The notes beneath the pieces are model-generated. The model saw only the letters and a list, made by a program, of their open reading frames with translations, did no database searches and had not been told where the DNA came from. A program made the position numbers and the translations under genes. Source: Fibrobacter sp. (GTDB taxonomy: Bacteria; Fibrobacterota; Fibrobacteria; Fibrobacterales; Fibrobacteraceae). Taken from it: a DNA stretch of 16,400 nucleotides. Numbering within the stretch: position 1 is the first letter of the stretch; every line of letters starts with the position of its first letter. The stretch lies in assembly GCA_016295375.1 (NCBI GenBank), contig JAEDLI010000051.1:1-16400 (forward strand), in the 5' to 3' direction. This document shows positions 5,738-13,438 of the stretch, piece by piece.

Positions 5738-8700
5738 ATGTCCAACGCAGCCTTGTCCGCCACCCTCTCAAAGATTCGCCAGGAATCGGCCCTTTTCGAT
5801 TCCAAAGATTCACTCTTGAACTTCAACACCAAGGGACTGTACCAGACGCCCCTGATGCTCGAAACCGGCGACCTGTTCTTTGAAAAGTGGAAACAGGCCG
5901 GAGGCCCCCTGCCACTGGACTCATTCCTCCCCAAGTCAGAAAATTTCACACCCCAGCAAAAGCTAGAGGTGAAAGAACGTATCCTGCAAGCCCTCAAGGA
6001 AAAGTTGGAGGACTTCGGTACCACCGACCTGTACCTGCTGCTGGGATTCTTGAAGTGGGAAGGGAACGCCCTTTCCCCAAGCCTGCTAGTGCCCCTGGAT
6101 GTGAACCTCCAGACCCAAACGGTAGCCCTTTCTTCGAAGCATCCTCTCGAAAACATCGTCCTGCGAGAACGGTTGAAAACGGAGCTTTCGCTCCCCACCA
6201 TAGAAGACGCTACCCTGAACGGGCAGTTCAGCATCTTGCTGTACTTTTCCCTCTTCGAAAAAGCGGTGGCGGCAAAGAAAAACTGGAAATTTACACGACA
6301 CGGTATCTGCCTCGCCTTCTTCGATTCCGTCAAGCTTAACCTCAAGAAATGCATGGAACTGGGGCTGGACGAATCCAACGCCAGCGCCGCCTCCACCGTT
6401 CAAGCCCTCTTTACCGCCGATGGATTCCAGACCAAGGATTCCAAGTTCGACGGAGAAACATTTGACAAGCTGTACTCGCCGCTGGACCACTATCCTCTGT
6501 ACATCACGGATTCCCACACCACCAAGGTCACAGAAGACGCAAAAGATGCCGGAAACAACGCCTACGCCATCCAGGCCCTGCCAGGTACAGACTGGGACCG
6601 TGCCACGGCGAACCTGGTGGCCGATTCCATCGCCGAAAAGAAAAGCACCCTGGTGGTTTACCGCAGGGCTTCTACCGCCCAAAAGTTTAGGGATCGGCTG
6701 TTCCCCCAGTTCCGCAATTTCGAAGGCCCCGAAAGGGACGACCTTCTGCCGGAACTCCAGAAGACCCGCGATTCTTTTGTGCGGTATTACGACGCCATAA
6801 ACAAAAACATCCAGCCCTCCGACGCGCCCCTTTCGGACCTGCTGACGGAATTTGTCCAGAACCCGGCCGTCAAGGTTAAAGCATCCGACGCCCTGTTCCA
6901 GAAAATCGCGAACGTTCCGTACAGGGACTACTGCGAACTCAAGGCGGACCTGGACGAGATTCTTTACCTTTACTTCGAAAAAAAGGGCAAGGAGGCCAGA
7001 AACGCCTTCAAGGATGTGCGGGTCCCGAGCCTCTCCGTCGAAGAGCAAGAAGTAATTGCCAAGGAACTTGCCCTTGCCTCGAGCAAGGCCAACGAACTGA
7101 AGCCCCTGATCGAGCTGGTCGAAAAGACGGGACTGTTCCCCACGGGCATCTACCTTTCTGGACTTTCGGACATCATCGACCTGATTCTCCAGAACTTCAA
7201 CAGGAACACTCCAGTCTTTGAAGACTGGGAGCTGCGTTCCAACAGCTGGGAAGACTACCAGGATTCCCTGAAGGCGCTTCCCGAAGCAGGCGACAAGTGG
7301 GTCCGCTACCGTAGGCAGACTTCGGAAATCTACACCGACAACGCTGTCGATGAGAACATCCTTTCTGTCCGCGAAGAATTCGCAGACAGCCTGAAGGCCA
7401 CCCTCAAGGGCCTTTCGGACCGCTACCGCAGTTCCAAGAAAAAGCTTTTGAAAGTCCTGAAAGACCCGAAGTCCGTCTCCTCGGACAACCAGTTGCTGGA
7501 CCTGATCGATACCCTGATCGAGTTGCAAGAAAACAAGCGGGCCTACAAGGACACCTCCGTTCTCGGGAACCACCTGCTGGGCCGCGACTGGCTCTACGAA
7601 CGCTCCAACTGGTTCGAGCTGAACAAGAAAATCACCTACATCTACGACTTTAGGGAGACCCACAAGAACGACCCGCGGCTGGACCTGCTTCTCCAGATTC
7701 TGGAGCAGTGGCAGCTGTTCAAGGATGCCCTCCCCCAGATGAAGGACTACGCGAAGGTCGTCAAGGAACTCCAGGAATCCACCCGCAAGATTACGAAGGG
7801 ACTTTCCCTGGAAACACCTCTCGAGAGCCTGTGCATCGAAAAGTGGCTGGACGAAATCCAGCTGTGGAATGCCAACTGGGGCAATCTGGAAATTCACGTG
7901 CGCACCACGTCGCTTTTGCAGTCCATCGAAAATTTCGGAGCAAAGGAACTGGTCGACTACCTGAAAGACGCCGACAACGTGAGCCAGAACATCGCCCAGG
8001 CCTTCGCCCATTTCTGGGCAGGCACGCAAATCCAGCAGGTAGGCAAGGATTGTCCCGACCTGTTCTCCCTTTTGCCCAAGGCCCGCGCCCAAAAGACCAG
8101 GGATTACCGCTCCCGACTGGACCAGTTCTGCAACGCAAACTTCAGGTTGGTGCAAAAAAACGTCAAGGACAATCCGGGCCTTTTCGCCTTTATCCCGCTG
8201 GAGCAGAGTTTCCAGCTGGCCCCATCACAAAAGTTTCAGACCGTAGTCATTCTGGACGCGGACTGCATTTCGGTCTGCGAGGCGCTTCCCGCCATTTTCA
8301 AGGGCCAAAAGACGGTGCTGGTGGGCGATTCCAAGGCGCCTCTCCTGAAGCACCTGCCGCTGGACGGCTACCCCGAAGACAAGACGCCCCATACCCAGGC
8401 GTTCCTAGAATCTATTCTCACCATGAGCTTAAGGCAGGGGATTCCCACCAGGGAACTGTGGTTCTCCACCACCTACGCCCATTCCTCCATGATAGATTTT
8501 GCGAACTGCAAAATCTACGGTGGCGACATTCGGCAACTGCCGCAACCCAGCCGTGAAAAGGTAAAGAACCAGACCCTGAAAGTCGTCTCCGACAAGGTCC
8601 TGGAAATCGCGAAAGCCGCCATCCACCATGCCGAAAGACAACCGGGACGCACTCTCGGCATTATCGCGCTCCACCAGTCCACCTGCATGGAAATCGAGTC

Positions 8701-9847
8701 GGCCATCAACAGCCTTACGCCCAAGGATTCTCCGGCGGCAAGGTTTTTCCAGCCTACAAACCCTTCCATCAGTTTTTACGTAAAGACACCCGAAAGGGCG
8801 GTCAACCGCCTGCGGGATACGATTCTCGTGTGCGGCGAATACGAAACCACCGAAAAGAAAGCCATCAACAATTCCCTTTCTGTCTGTGCAACGCTTGCCA
8901 AAAGCGAACTACAGGTGTTCCTTTCCGAAAGCGACATGGCCCAAAAGCCCAAAGAAAAACCGGACCTATTCTGGGAATGGATTCTGTACCTGCAGAAGGT
9001 GCTTACCTTGAACATTACCGACGAGAAGCCCAAGGAATCGGCACTCTACGCCCAGGCCCTAAAGGCCCTGCAAGACGAAAACATCCAGGTGGAGCCCTAT
9101 TTCTGCCAGTGCGGCATTTCTGTTGGTCCTGTGGTGGTTAACGCCAACAATTCCAAGCGGTTCCTCGCCATGGTCGAAGACGACTGCACCACGGAACGTT
9201 TCAGGGAATCCATTGAAGACCGGATCTATATCAGGCACACGTTGCTCCGTCAAATCGGCTGGAAGGTGCTGAACCTGTGGACCCCCTTCTGGTACATGGC
9301 CAACAGCGACGAAGTGAGCCACATGGTTACCACCATCACCATCGAGCAGAGCGTGGCTCCCCCGCCCAAGGATGCCTCCGAAGAGGAATCCGAAAGCATC
9401 GACGCCATCAGTGCCGAAAACCTGAGCGTGATTCCCTATACGGTGCTGCACCCGAAAATCGAAGGGACTCCCCACGACAGGCCCATCGCCGAACTTTCGG
9501 CGGCATCCATCATCACGCAGCTCAAGTTCTATGTGGACCACGAGTCCCCCATTCACGAAGAACTTTTGCAGCAGAGGCTTTTCGAGCTCCACAAGGAACC
9601 CTGGCCGAACCAGAAGCTCGTTCCCCAGATTATGGATGCCATCAAGCAGGGCATCAAGGGCCAGAAGTTTATCCAGACCGGCAAGTTCCTGTATTCCCTC
9701 AAGAACCCTGCGGTAGAGCTGAGAGACAGAAGTTTCCGGCCGTCTTCGGAACGGAAGATGATTTACGTCTCTCCCGAAGAGCGTATGTTCATACCGTCGT
9801 CTATGGACGAACGAGACATCAAGCAGTTGCTTGGACTGCTGGAATAG
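5738..9847 (+). CDS. DUF4011 / SF1 helicase-like / Vsr-like / DUF3320 protein with eroded ATPase motifs
   Basis: This is a 1,369-residue protein from ATG 5738. Domain order (residues from that start): DUF4011-like N-terminus (about 15-155; KDSLLNF, LYLLLGFLKW, SPSLLVPLDV), a split SF1 helicase core (about 275-1065), a Vsr/MTES_1575-like nuclease-type domain (about 1100-1190; RQIGWKVLNLWTPFW) and DUF3320 (about 1235-1350). In the family the P-loop reads GPPGTGKSQTIANLIAD. Here it is ALPGTDWDRATANLVAD (280-296), losing the Lys and Ser. The DEAS Walker B site is DADC (840-843), GDPKQLPPT is GDSKAPLLK, the HYRS motif is TTYA, and the VAVTRAR motif is CATLAKS. The nuclease-like part reads VEDDC where I expect IECDG. 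The frame is intact, so selection probably maintains a non-ATPase role. About 500 residues between the Walker sites look alpha-helical. Related full-length proteins have, as I recall, been proposed as anti-phage effectors. Domain assignment is by eye; function unknown. Confidence 0.72.
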   Translation: MSNAALSATLSKIRQESALFDSKDSLLNFNTKGLYQTPLMLETGDLFFEKWKQAGGPLPLDSFLPKSENFTPQQKLEVKERILQALKEKLEDFGTTDLYLLLGFLKWEGNALSPSLLVPLDVNLQTQTVALSSKHPLENIVLRERLKTELSLPTIEDATLNGQFSILLYFSLFEKAVAAKKNWKFTRHGICLAFFDSVKLNLKKCMELGLDESNASAASTVQALFTADGFQTKDSKFDGETFDKLYSPLDHYPLYITDSHTTKVTEDAKDAGNNAYAIQALPGTDWDRATANLVADSIAEKKSTLVVYRRASTAQKFRDRLFPQFRNFEGPERDDLLPELQKTRDSFVRYYDAINKNIQPSDAPLSDLLTEFVQNPAVKVKASDALFQKIANVPYRDYCELKADLDEILYLYFEKKGKEARNAFKDVRVPSLSVEEQEVIAKELALASSKANELKPLIELVEKTGLFPTGIYLSGLSDIIDLILQNFNRNTPVFEDWELRSNSWEDYQDSLKALPEAGDKWVRYRRQTSEIYTDNAVDENILSVREEFADSLKATLKGLSDRYRSSKKKLLKVLKDPKSVSSDNQLLDLIDTLIELQENKRAYKDTSVLGNHLLGRDWLYERSNWFELNKKITYIYDFRETHKNDPRLDLLLQILEQWQLFKDALPQMKDYAKVVKELQESTRKITKGLSLETPLESLCIEKWLDEIQLWNANWGNLEIHVRTTSLLQSIENFGAKELVDYLKDADNVSQNIAQAFAHFWAGTQIQQVGKDCPDLFSLLPKARAQKTRDYRSRLDQFCNANFRLVQKNVKDNPGLFAFIPLEQSFQLAPSQKFQTVVILDADCISVCEALPAIFKGQKTVLVGDSKAPLLKHLPLDGYPEDKTPHTQAFLESILTMSLRQGIPTRELWFSTTYAHSSMIDFANCKIYGGDIRQLPQPSREKVKNQTLKVVSDKVLEIAKAAIHHAERQPGRTLGIIALHQSTCMEIESAINSLTPKDSPAARFFQPTNPSISFYVKTPERAVNRLRDTILVCGEYETTEKKAINNSLSVCATLAKSELQVFLSESDMAQKPKEKPDLFWEWILYLQKVLTLNITDEKPKESALYAQALKALQDENIQVEPYFCQCGISVGPVVVNANNSKRFLAMVEDDCTTERFRESIEDRIYIRHTLLRQIGWKVLNLWTPFWYMANSDEVSHMVTTITIEQSVAPPPKDASEEESESIDAISAENLSVIPYTVLHPKIEGTPHDRPIAELSAASIITQLKFYVDHESPIHEELLQQRLFELHKEPWPNQKLVPQIMDAIKQGIKGQKFIQTGKFLYSLKNPAVELRDRSFRPSSERKMIYVSPEERMFIPSSMDERDIKQLLGLLE

Positions 9848-9875
9848 AAAAAGTCCCGCCGTAGAGCGGGACTTT
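9848..9875 (-). terminator. Intrinsic terminator of tRNA-Gln
   Basis: A perfect 10-bp stem, AAAGTCCCGC (9850-9859) and GCGGGACTTT (9866-9875), has a 6-base loop. Read on the minus strand the stem ends in TTTTT, just past the tRNA 3' end. On the plus strand the T tract is short (ACTTTCG), but the hairpin begins two bases after the DUF4011 stop and may serve both directions. Confidence 0.85.
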
Positions 9876-9877
9876 CG

Positions 9878-9948
9878 TTGAGCTACCAGGATTCGAACCT
9901 AGACAAACAGAGTCAGAATCTGTTGTGCTACCATTACACCATAGCTCA
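9878..9948 (-). tRNA. tRNA-Gln (anticodon CUG)
   Basis: On the minus strand the gene folds as a complete cloverleaf. The acceptor stem is TGAGCTA/TAGCTCA, the D stem GTGT/GCAC with loop AATGGTA, the anticodon stem ACAGA/TCTGT with loop TTCTGAC, the variable loop TTGT, and the T stem CTAGG/CCTGG with loop TTCGAAT. The loop centre gives anticodon CTG, which reads CAG codons (Gln). The discriminator base is A (9878) and CCA is not encoded, so it must be added after transcription. A terminator follows directly. Confidence 0.95.
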
Positions 9949-10000
9949 AAGTGCTACCAAAATTAGAAAAAAAAATCACTTCGGCAAGGGGTCCTTTGAA

Positions 10001-11434
10001 CTATTTTACCGTAGGAGGGGTATAAGTAAGCCAAAGTTCCTTAATTCCGTTACCCGCCATCAGATTCTGGTCAACCGTACTCACATAGCTGTACTGGGGA
10101 GTCCCCGCCTCCTGGAGGGCCGAAACCACCACCGGATCTCCGGAGTAGAATATCAATTTTTGCATTCCGCTGGGCAGATAGGTCAGCACGTACATATTGC
10201 AGGTTACCGTGCGGACAAAATGGGAGGTTCCCTCTATGCCCAGGACCACGCTGTTCATAAAGCAATTCTCGCTTTGCTGATTGTCCTGCTGGTCCACCAC
10301 GAGCCTAACGCCCACCGAAATCCAGGAATACTTGTCCAAGGTGGCCTCGCCGATAGACAGGGTGTCCTTGGCTCCTTCCAGTTCAGACTTTTTCACGTAG
10401 CGGGAAAGGCCCACGTTGGTCACGGTCTCCCCCGACCTCTGGCGGTATTCCACACGGAAGGAGTCGTAAGGAACCTCTTCGGGAGCGGGCAACCACCACC
10501 GACCTAGAGTGTCGGTCCGGGCTTGAATGTCATACTCCAGAGTCAGGCCGTTCGCAAAGCCGAAGCCGAACAGGTCCGTAATGACCATGACTTCAACGCT
10601 ATCGCAACGATCCAGGTTCGAGCAGTCCACCTGTCCCGAAATCCAGGCCTTGGGAACAGCCGGGGCTTCCGTGGTACCCGTTTTAGCTGTAGTATCCTTC
10701 TGGTCAACTTCCCTCTTAGGGGCATCATTTTCAGCAGAAACCCCTTTCTTGTTCGCCCCCCAAACCAGGGAATCAAGAGCCAAGGATTCGCCGGACTTTA
10801 AAGCTTTGGACATTTTCCAACTGCGGAAAATCACGGAATCGGCGATTCCAGATTCTTGCAGCTTTTCGATGACCATCGGGTCACCAGGGCAGAAGCCGAA
10901 GGTCCAAGATCCTTCTGGGACCAGCAGTTCAAAGGCTCCGGGAGCAAACACCGATTCAAAGAACGGGATGCCCGAAACATAAACCTTGAAGTGAGACCCT
11001 ACAGACACAGGGGCCAGAGCAGAATCGCCAAGCGTCAAGAAGCCCTTCACCTTGGCGGCAGCCTCAAGAACAAGAGAATCATCCTCTGTAGAAGCCTCCG
11101 GCAGATAAAGGATTTCGCTAGAGGCGGAGTCGATGACCGCCAGCTGGAAAGTATCCGCAGGCACATTCGTAAACAGGAACCGCCCTAGGGAATCCGTTTC
11201 CGTCTCGCGGAAATCGGACCAACCGGCATCTTCCCACTTAGACGACAAGACCATACGAACAACGGCGCCCTTGGCCTTGGTTCCGTTCTTATGGTGGACC
11301 TCGCCCTTCAAGGTATCCAGGCTGGCAACGGTATTCTCGGTCTGGGTGGCAGTTCCTGCCACGAAATCGTTGTTGCTGCACGCCCAAAAACCAAAGGCGG
11401 AAAGCAATGCTGCTAGACTTGTCGCTAACCTCAT
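10001..11434 (-). CDS. Lipoprotein with two carboxypeptidase-regulatory-like (Ig-like) halves
   Basis: The 477-residue product begins MRLATSLAALLSAFGFWACSNN, a signal peptide with a lipobox-like FWAC that places the lipidated Cys at 19. Residues 40-226 and 263-473 look like a tandem duplication joined by a charged, Thr-rich linker (227-262). Each half starts with a beta-sandwich segment (LDTLKGEVHHKNGTKAKGAVV; AWISGQVDC) followed by a DSLGRF or DTLGRW motif. Each half ends with a GDP motif followed by LQE-G (GDPMVIEKLQESG at 185-197 and GDPVVVSALQEAG at 432-444). The pattern of a turn-rich SLGRFxFxNVPxxxF strand is typical of carboxypeptidase-regulatory-like domains. Its ATG overlaps the stop of the upstream TIGR02147 gene (ATGA), and a GGAGGAGG ribosome-binding site lies inside that gene, so the two are translationally coupled. 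It is likely a surface or periplasmic lipoprotein; ligand unknown. Confidence 0.82.
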   Translation of the reverse strand: MRLATSLAALLSAFGFWACSNNDFVAGTATQTENTVASLDTLKGEVHHKNGTKAKGAVVRMVLSSKWEDAGWSDFRETETDSLGRFLFTNVPADTFQLAVIDSASSEILYLPEASTEDDSLVLEAAAKVKGFLTLGDSALAPVSVGSHFKVYVSGIPFFESVFAPGAFELLVPEGSWTFGFCPGDPMVIEKLQESGIADSVIFRSWKMSKALKSGESLALDSLVWGANKKGVSAENDAPKREVDQKDTTAKTGTTEAPAVPKAWISGQVDCSNLDRCDSVEVMVITDLFGFGFANGLTLEYDIQARTDTLGRWWLPAPEEVPYDSFRVEYRQRSGETVTNVGLSRYVKKSELEGAKDTLSIGEATLDKYSWISVGVRLVVDQQDNQQSENCFMNSVVLGIEGTSHFVRTVTCNMYVLTYLPSGMQKLIFYSGDPVVVSALQEAGTPQYSYVSTVDQNLMAGNGIKELWLTYTPPTVK

Positions 11435-12270
11435 TTTTCCTCCTCCGGCAGGTCCACCTTCTCCTTACTGATGGGGAAGAACTGCACGTTCAGTTCGCAC
11501 AACATGGTTTCACCGCTATCCGATGTGACAATATCCAGAATTTCTTTCTGAAACATATCAATTTTTCGGATAATCCGTTCAAGTCCGGCGGCAGAAACGC
11601 TCATGGTGGTCGTCGAAACATTACGACGGGCCGTAGTGTAGCGATCCAGGGCTTCTTTGCCCAGGTCAATCATCTGCTTCTGGAACTGGTGAACGAACAA
11701 GGGCGAAATTTCCTTGCCGCTGGTCACCGTCTTGTTCACGGAACGGTAAAAGCCGTCCACCTTTTCGATAAGGCCCAAATCCAGCAGCAACTGCAAGGAC
11801 TGTTTCGCCTGGGGCACAGAAATTTTCGGATTTAGAAACCAGGCCAGCTCCTGGAGATTCCCTTCATTGATGTTCAAGACCGAAAGAGCCTCGCGAACCG
11901 CCACGTGGTACCACTTGGCGTAATATTCCTGCTGGTTCTTGGTCAGGGCCTTTACCGCCTTGGGCAACAGCGAGGACATCTGGTCAAAAATTTGCTGCTT
12001 GGACTCCACCGACTGGGCGTGGGTAAAGTCCACCATCAGCTTGAAGTAACGGCCTTCTTTTTCGTTCAGACCTAGTGCCGCTATAAACTTCGGCACCATC
12101 TGGGGCGTAAGGGACTTGCGGCCACGGACCAAGTCCAGGTAATAGCCCGACGAGGAATAACCCGCCTTCTGGGCGAAGGACCTGTAGGAGAAGTACCGCT
12201 GTAAAGACTTGCGGTATTCGTAATAATCCTGCAAATACTTGCGGTAATTGTAGTACGCAAAGATATTCAT
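11431..12270 (-). CDS. TIGR02147 family protein (Fibrobacter-type)
   Basis: The 279-residue protein matches the TIGR02147 family, which is expanded in Fibrobacter. The signature N-terminus is FAYYNYRKYLQDYYEYRK, then SYRSFAQKAGYSSSGYYLDLVRGRKSL (about 28-54). That second stretch has the spacing of a helix-turn-helix. Later come YYAKWYHVAVREAL (about 116-129), a winged-helix-like QAKQSLQLLLDLGLIEKVDGFY segment, and the terminal ELNVQFFPISK. A DNA-binding or regulatory role is inferred from the HTH-like start and from the duplicated GAACACTT motifs upstream of the gene; I know of no proven function. It is the first gene of a pair with the lipoprotein, overlapping it by four bases. It is divergent from the hydrolase-like gene at 12483. 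Family call strong; molecular role inferred. Confidence 0.85.
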   Translation of the reverse strand: MNIFAYYNYRKYLQDYYEYRKSLQRYFSYRSFAQKAGYSSSGYYLDLVRGRKSLTPQMVPKFIAALGLNEKEGRYFKLMVDFTHAQSVESKQQIFDQMSSLLPKAVKALTKNQQEYYAKWYHVAVREALSVLNINEGNLQELAWFLNPKISVPQAKQSLQLLLDLGLIEKVDGFYRSVNKTVTSGKEISPLFVHQFQKQMIDLGKEALDRYTTARRNVSTTTMSVSAAGLERIIRKIDMFQKEILDIVTSDSGETMLCELNVQFFPISKEKVDLPEEEK

Positions 12271-12300
12271 CGACTTAAATTTAATTTTTTATTTTCTTGG

Positions 12301-12427
12301 GAACACTTATTTTAAGAAAAATTATCATTTTCGCCGATTTTTATTAAAAAAGAACACTTTGAGAACACTTTTAGTTCAAAAGGTATACCACACTGGCAAT
12401 TTTTTTGTTTATATTTAGGGAACACCC
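12301..12427. promoter_or_regulatory. Direct GAACAC repeats in the divergent regulatory region
   Basis: GAACACTT occurs at 12301-12308, 12352-12359 and 12363-12370, and GAACACCC at 12420-12427, all in the same orientation. The middle two are 11 bases apart, about one helical turn, which suits a dimeric or cooperative DNA-binding protein. The surrounding DNA is AT-rich and separates the TIGR02147 gene from the gene at 12483. A GGTATACC palindrome lies at 12382-12389. Binding partner not known; autoregulation by the TIGR02147 protein is a guess. Confidence 0.45.
12410..12415 (+). promoter_or_regulatory. TATATT -10 box upstream of the terminator at 12442
   Basis: TATATT, followed by TAGGG, fits the same -10 form as at gluQ and 5738. 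A transcript would begin near 12421, overlapping the last GAACAC motif, and run directly into the hairpin at 12442-12468. Confidence 0.45.
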
Positions 12428-12441
12428 AATCCCATCCCTAG

Positions 12442-12477
12442 ACCCCCGGTGAACAAATCACCGAGGGTTCTTTTTTT
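12442..12477 (+). terminator. Intrinsic terminator or attenuator just before the ATG at 12483
   Basis: The stem is ACCCCCGGTGA (12442-12452) with TCACCGAGGGT (12458-12468), 11 bp with one mismatch, a five-base loop, then TC and seven T. It ends six bases before the ATG at 12483. No gene precedes it on the plus strand, so it would end a leader transcript of about 55-60 bases from the TATATT box, either as a regulatory attenuator or as a small RNA terminator. Confidence 0.75.
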
Positions 12478-12482
12478 ACCCT

Positions 12483-13286
12483 ATGGATTTTTCTAAAATT
12501 GGCTCCATGAAGGTTATCAAGAACTTCGTCTTCAAAATTCTACGCTTCGCAGGAATCCTTGCCGTCATCTACGTGAGCATGGTGTTCTACCTCGCCCTGA
12601 CAGAACGGCGAAACGCCTACCCCAGGGCCATACCCCACAAAGAAGCCCGGGCAGCCATCGAAGGCCACGCCCAAGGCATCAGCTGCACCCTGCAAGACGG
12701 AACCGTTCTCGAAGGCTGGAAGATGGGTGAAGCGGGAACCCCGACACTTCTCTACTACCCCGACGCCGACGAGGACGCCGCCCAGTTCCTGGCCGAACTG
12801 GACAGCCTTCCGGGAGTCACGCCGGTCACCTTCAACTACCGCGGTTCCGGCAACAACAAGGGAACGCCGTCAGAAAAGACTTTTTCGCCAGATTCTAAAG
12901 AAATCCTGGAATGTGCCAGCCAGGTAAACGGAACAGCACCGAAATTCATCGCTGGTCGCGGAACAGGCGCCATCCTTGCATTTAACAACAGCAACAGCCA
13001 GACAAGGCTCATCTTGATAGATCCTGTCGAAAGCATCGCCGAAGCCCTTGTATACAAGTACGGATTTCTCTACCCGAAGTTCCTCGTTCGGGCGGGAGAC
13101 GCCATAAACACTGGCATAAACGGCCTATCTATAGACCAAATTGGGATATTTTTGGACAGAAGCCAATTTAGTGACCGCGGTCACATTTTCACCCAGAAAT
13201 TTCAGGGGGCAACCGTCTGGAAACGAGATGGCGGATCGTTTAGAGCCACATTGACAGAAATCGTCCAAAGCCCAATTTCAGACTAA
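12483..13286 (+). CDS. Membrane-anchored alpha/beta hydrolase-like protein lacking the catalytic serine
   Basis: The 267-residue protein has one N-terminal hydrophobic helix (about 12-40, VIKNFVFKILRFAGILAVIY...) that would anchor it in the inner membrane, followed by a soluble domain. FNYRGSGNNKGTPSE (117-131) is the oxyanion-loop segment typical of BEM46-like alpha/beta hydrolases. The nucleophile elbow should read G-x-S-x-G but is GRGTG (158-162), with Gly160 where the Ser is expected. RLILIDPVESIAEA (175-188) follows as in the family, yet the late Asp and His of the triad are not evident. It is therefore probably catalytically dead or a binding protein. The start may be ATG 12483 or ATG 12507 (MKVIKNF, an N-terminus typical of a membrane anchor); neither has a clear ribosome-binding site. 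A terminator lies just upstream. Confidence 0.65.
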   Translation: MDFSKIGSMKVIKNFVFKILRFAGILAVIYVSMVFYLALTERRNAYPRAIPHKEARAAIEGHAQGISCTLQDGTVLEGWKMGEAGTPTLLYYPDADEDAAQFLAELDSLPGVTPVTFNYRGSGNNKGTPSEKTFSPDSKEILECASQVNGTAPKFIAGRGTGAILAFNNSNSQTRLILIDPVESIAEALVYKYGFLYPKFLVRAGDAINTGINGLSIDQIGIFLDRSQFSDRGHIFTQKFQGATVWKRDGGSFRATLTEIVQSPISD

Positions 13287-13438
13287 TTCCTACTGATTTT
13301 TGTATACAAGGTTGGCATCATATCTCCCAAAAAAACGCCCTCTAATCCCAATTTTTACTATGTTTCTTGACGGAAACCACCAACATTTTTAACTTGTTGG
13401 ATGCTGGGGAACAACAAAAGAAAGAGGTATAAATAAAA

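Noticed and set aside
6086..8155. Antisense open frame of 689 codons opposite the DUF4011 gene
   Set aside because: It lies wholly inside a well-supported gene, has no recognised motif, and such long antisense frames are common with GC-rich codon usage.
9967..9975. Run of nine A (nine T on the minus strand) as terminator of the lipoprotein gene
   Set aside because: No convincing stem precedes it on the minus strand; only a 4-bp AAGG/CCTT pairing is visible.
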